A stretch of DNA of 25,334 bases, taken from CAZMCT01 sp964564785. Its GTDB lineage: Bacteria; Planctomycetota; Phycisphaerae; UBA1845; Fen-1342. The notes beneath the pieces were generated by a model. The model ran no database searches, was not told where the DNA came from, and saw only the letters and a program-made list of their open reading frames with translations. The stretch lies in contig CAZMCT010000050.1 of assembly GCA_964564785.1 (NCBI GenBank), positions 1 to 25,334 on the forward strand, in the 5' to 3' direction. A program made the position numbers and the translations under genes. Shown in pieces: positions 23,450-25,334 of the stretch; positions within the stretch are counted from its first letter, which is position 1; the number at the start of each line of letters is the position of its first letter.

Positions 23450-24589
23450 ATGCAGAACGTCATGCCCGATTCGATCGTGCCGCTGCTCGAGGCAATGGCG
23501 CCGCTGGGAGCCAGCGATCTGCACCTGAAGACGGGGGTGCCGCCGGTCTATCGCGTGGCCGGCGACCTGCGGCGGACCAGCCTGCCGCCGATCCCGGTGA
23601 ACGCGCGCGTCGTCGAGAAACTGATGGAGCCGATCATCCCTCCGCATCGCCGCGCGATCTACGACCAGATGGGCGGCCTCGACTTCGCCTACAACCTGCC
23701 GAGCGGCGACCGCTTCCGCATCAACATCATGCGCTCCTGCGACCAGATGCACGCCGCGATCCGCCGCGTGAAAGGTGTCATCCCCAGTTTCGAGGAGCTG
23801 CGGCTGCCGCCCATCTACAAGAAGCTGGCCGAGCAGACCATCGAGGGCATCATCATCGTCTGCGGCGTCACCGGCTGCGGCAAAAGCACCACCCAAGCCG
23901 CAATGATCGACCACATCAACGAGACCCAGGCCGTCAACATCATCAGCATCGAGGACCCCATCGAGTACTCCTTCAAGCCCAAGAAGGCCATCGTCAGCCA
24001 GCGCGAGCTCGGCCTCGACGTCCAGACCTTCGCCGATGCCCTCCGCGGCGCCGTCCGTCAGGACCCCGACGTCATCTTCATCGGCGAGATGCGCGACCGC
24101 GAAACCCTGCTGGCCGCGCTCCAAGCCGCAGAGACCGGCCACCTCGTCTTTTGCACGCTCCACACGGCCGACACGATGCAGTCCCTCGGCCGCATGCTCG
24201 AGTTCTTCCCGCCCGACCAGCACACCTTCATCCGCAGCTCGCTGGCCAACAGCCTCAAGGCGATCTGCGCCCAGCGGCTCATCCCCGCGATCGACCCCGC
24301 CATCTCACGCGTGCCCGCCTGCGAGGTCCTGCTCGGCGAGGGCATCGTCAAGGAGAAGATCCGCGACGGTGAGGATACCGACCTGCCCGAGATCATCGCC
24401 GGGGCCCGCGAACAGGGCATGCGCAACTTCACGCAGTCCCTGGCCGAGCTGATCGAGGCCGGCCTCGTCTACATGGACGTCGCCATGGAGTACGCCCCCA
24501 ACCGCGAAGCCCTCAAGGGCCTGATGCAAGGCATCAAGCTCTCGGCTCAGACGCTCGTGCATCGCGTCAAACGCTCCGGCACGAGCTGA
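23450..24589 (+). CDS. pilT: Type IV pilus retraction ATPase PilT
   Basis: Hexameric ATPase that depolymerises type IV pili, powering twitching or DNA uptake. The 379-residue protein has the N-terminal PAS-like domain (ASDLHLKTGVPPVYRVAGDL at 21-40), Walker A GVTGCGKST (139-147, Lys145), the Asp box ISIEDPIEYSF, Walker B DPDVIFIGEMRDRET and the His box GHLVFCTLHTADT. The TGCGK Walker A carries Cys where TGSGK is usual. ATG 23450 is favoured because GAGG (23439-23442) lies 7 nt upstream; a GTG at 23444 and an ATG at 23462 are alternatives. pilB, pilC and pilin genes are absent here. Some secretion ATPases look similar, but length and the DLHLKTG start fit PilT. Confidence 0.92.
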   Translation: MQNVMPDSIVPLLEAMAPLGASDLHLKTGVPPVYRVAGDLRRTSLPPIPVNARVVEKLMEPIIPPHRRAIYDQMGGLDFAYNLPSGDRFRINIMRSCDQMHAAIRRVKGVIPSFEELRLPPIYKKLAEQTIEGIIIVCGVTGCGKSTTQAAMIDHINETQAVNIISIEDPIEYSFKPKKAIVSQRELGLDVQTFADALRGAVRQDPDVIFIGEMRDRETLLAALQAAETGHLVFCTLHTADTMQSLGRMLEFFPPDQHTFIRSSLANSLKAICAQRLIPAIDPAISRVPACEVLLGEGIVKEKIRDGEDTDLPEIIAGAREQGMRNFTQSLAELIEAGLVYMDVAMEYAPNREALKGLMQGIKLSAQTLVHRVKRSGTS

Positions 24590-24684
24590 ACGCGCCCCCG
24601 CGCCGCACTCGCCCGCCGCCGCGCACCCGCCTCGCCCTGCGCCCGCTACGCGATCCTCGGCCTGTCGATCGCCGGACGCCCGCG

Positions 24685-24846
24685 ATGGAGTACGTCGAGG
24701 ACGTGCGCGAACCGCTGCCTCGCCGCATCCCGGCCGCCCGCCCCGACTCGGCCGCCCAGTTCGACGCGCCGCTCCGGGCCGACCCTCAATTCCCGACCGG
24801 CCCCGGGCAGTTCCTCGATTCCTTCCGTCGCCGATCGCCCCGCTAG
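24685..24846 (+). CDS. Small hypothetical ORF, doubtful
   Basis: A 53-residue frame (MEYVEDVREPLPRRIP at the start, FRRRSPR at the end) in the 482-nt gap 24590-25071. Most third codon positions are G or C (about 46 of 53), as in real genes here, but the whole region is GC-rich and there is no ribosome site. A longer frame on the opposite strand (24646-24897) is equally unsupported. Neither product was recognised. Confidence 0.15.
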   Translation: MEYVEDVREPLPRRIPAARPDSAAQFDAPLRADPQFPTGPGQFLDSFRRRSPR

Positions 24847-24914
24847 GACCTTGTTCACAACGTGCATGCGATCGCACGCCTCATGCTCATCCATCAACTG
24901 ACGCGCGGCGACGG

Positions 24915-24943
24915 TTGACGCCCTGCGAGTGCGCCGGTACAGT
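24915..24943 (+). promoter_or_regulatory. Sigma-70-type promoter of the RRM gene
   Basis: TTGACG (24915-24920), 17 nt, TACAGT (24938-24943). The predicted start near 24950 gives a leader of about 120 nt. The leader can fold GCGGG (25017-25021) against CCCGC (25030-25034). Confidence 0.6.
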
Positions 24944-25071
24944 AACTCTGTCCGATTGGGATCGTACCTCTTCTGGTTTCGACTTCTCCCTTCGGCAAAA
25001 TGACACGTGGAGGTTCGCGGGGCGCGGGTCCCGCAGAGTCGAGGCGGTGCGCAGCGTTTCAGGAGTCAGCT

Positions 25072-25334
25072 TTGAAGAAGATTTATGTGGGCAACCTGTC
25101 CTATCGCACGTCGGAGGATGGGCTTCACTCGGCGTTTTCAGCGTTCGGCACGGTGACCAGCGTCGCGATCATCCGCGATCGGGAGTCGGATCAGTCCCGC
25201 GGCTTCGGTTTCGTCGAAATGGAGGATGACCAGCAGGCCCAGGCCGCCATCGACGGCCTGAACGGCACTGAGCTCGACGGCCGCACCTTGACCGTCAACG
25301 AGGCCCGGCCCAAGACCGGCGGCGGCCCCGGCGG
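25072..25334 (+). CDS. RRM-domain RNA-binding protein, 3' end outside the window
   Basis: Single-RRM protein of the small glycine-rich type found in cyanobacteria and planctomycetes, thought to act as an RNA chaperone. The frame starts at TTG 25072 with AGGAG (25061-25065) 6 nt upstream and stays open to the window end (87 codons). The RNP2 motif KIYVGNLSY lies at 3-11 and RNP1 RGFGFVEM at 43-50; the beta-4 region TLTVNEARPK follows, then the start of a glycine-rich tail (GGGPG). A search restricted to ATG or GTG starts would miss it. It has its own promoter and a long leader. Confidence 0.93.
   Translation, partial: MKKIYVGNLSYRTSEDGLHSAFSAFGTVTSVAIIRDRESDQSRGFGFVEMEDDQQAQAAIDGLNGTELDGRTLTVNEARPKTGGGPG

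Noticed and set aside
24646..24897. Minus-strand 83-codon frame between pilT and the RRM gene
   Set aside because: No ribosome site, no recognisable family and overlap with an equally weak plus-strand frame.

Overview
The window is about 70% GC and almost entirely coding. It most likely comes from a member of the Planctomycetota, probably Phycisphaerae-like. This is inferred from two membrane proteins that carry the 'C-x2-C-[GR]-YNLTG-...-CPEC' zinc ribbon seen in many planctomycete proteins, from an RRM-type RNA-binding protein, and from the dense intergenic repeats. No rRNA, tRNA, CRISPR array, phage gene or transposase was seen.

Layout. 1-177: repeat-bearing 3' flank. 178-1620 (-): CPD photolyase, divergent from tsaB (1703-2449, +). 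2450-2815: palindromic repeats, then a promoter for ftcD (2816-4519, +), a fused formimidoyltransferase-cyclodeaminase. 4695-7646: two zinc-ribbon membrane proteins either side of folD. 7750-9651: a secreted GH20 beta-N-acetylhexosaminidase, converging on a sugar 1-kinase and nucleotidyltransferase pair (9840-11881, -); together they suggest amino-sugar salvage. 11983-12516: small nitroreductase. 12750-19927: a complete SUF iron-sulfur cluster locus in the order sufR-sufB-sufC-sufD-sufS-sufU-sufT. 20147-20608 (-): lipoprotein, divergent from hutI (20752-22020, +). 22362-23282 (-): PP2C/SpoIIE-type phosphatase, divergent from pilT (23450-24589, +). 25072-25334: the start of an RRM protein that reads from a TTG codon and runs off the window.

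How the genes connect. HutI, FTCD and FolD link histidine breakdown to the one-carbon folate pool: HutI makes formimino-glutamate, FTCD moves its one-carbon unit to folate giving 5,10-methenyl-THF, and FolD interconverts that product. HutH and HutU are not in the window. The SUF genes form one assembly line: SufS desulfurase, SufU sulfur relay, SufBCD scaffold, SufT maturation factor and SufR regulator. A promoter in front of sufR is overlaid by a perfect 8-bp inverted repeat, which suggests autoregulation.

The least expected signals are non-coding. (1) Four genes (phr, tsaB, folD and the phosphatase) have a TA[CG]AAT hexamer ending 6-7 nt before the start codon and no ribosome binding site, the signature of leaderless transcription. 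(2) Three families of unnamed intergenic repeats (called A, B and C here) lie mostly just after stop codons. They widen the gaps inside the suf operon and also encode the C-terminal tail of the sugar kinase. No clearly new multi-gene system was found.
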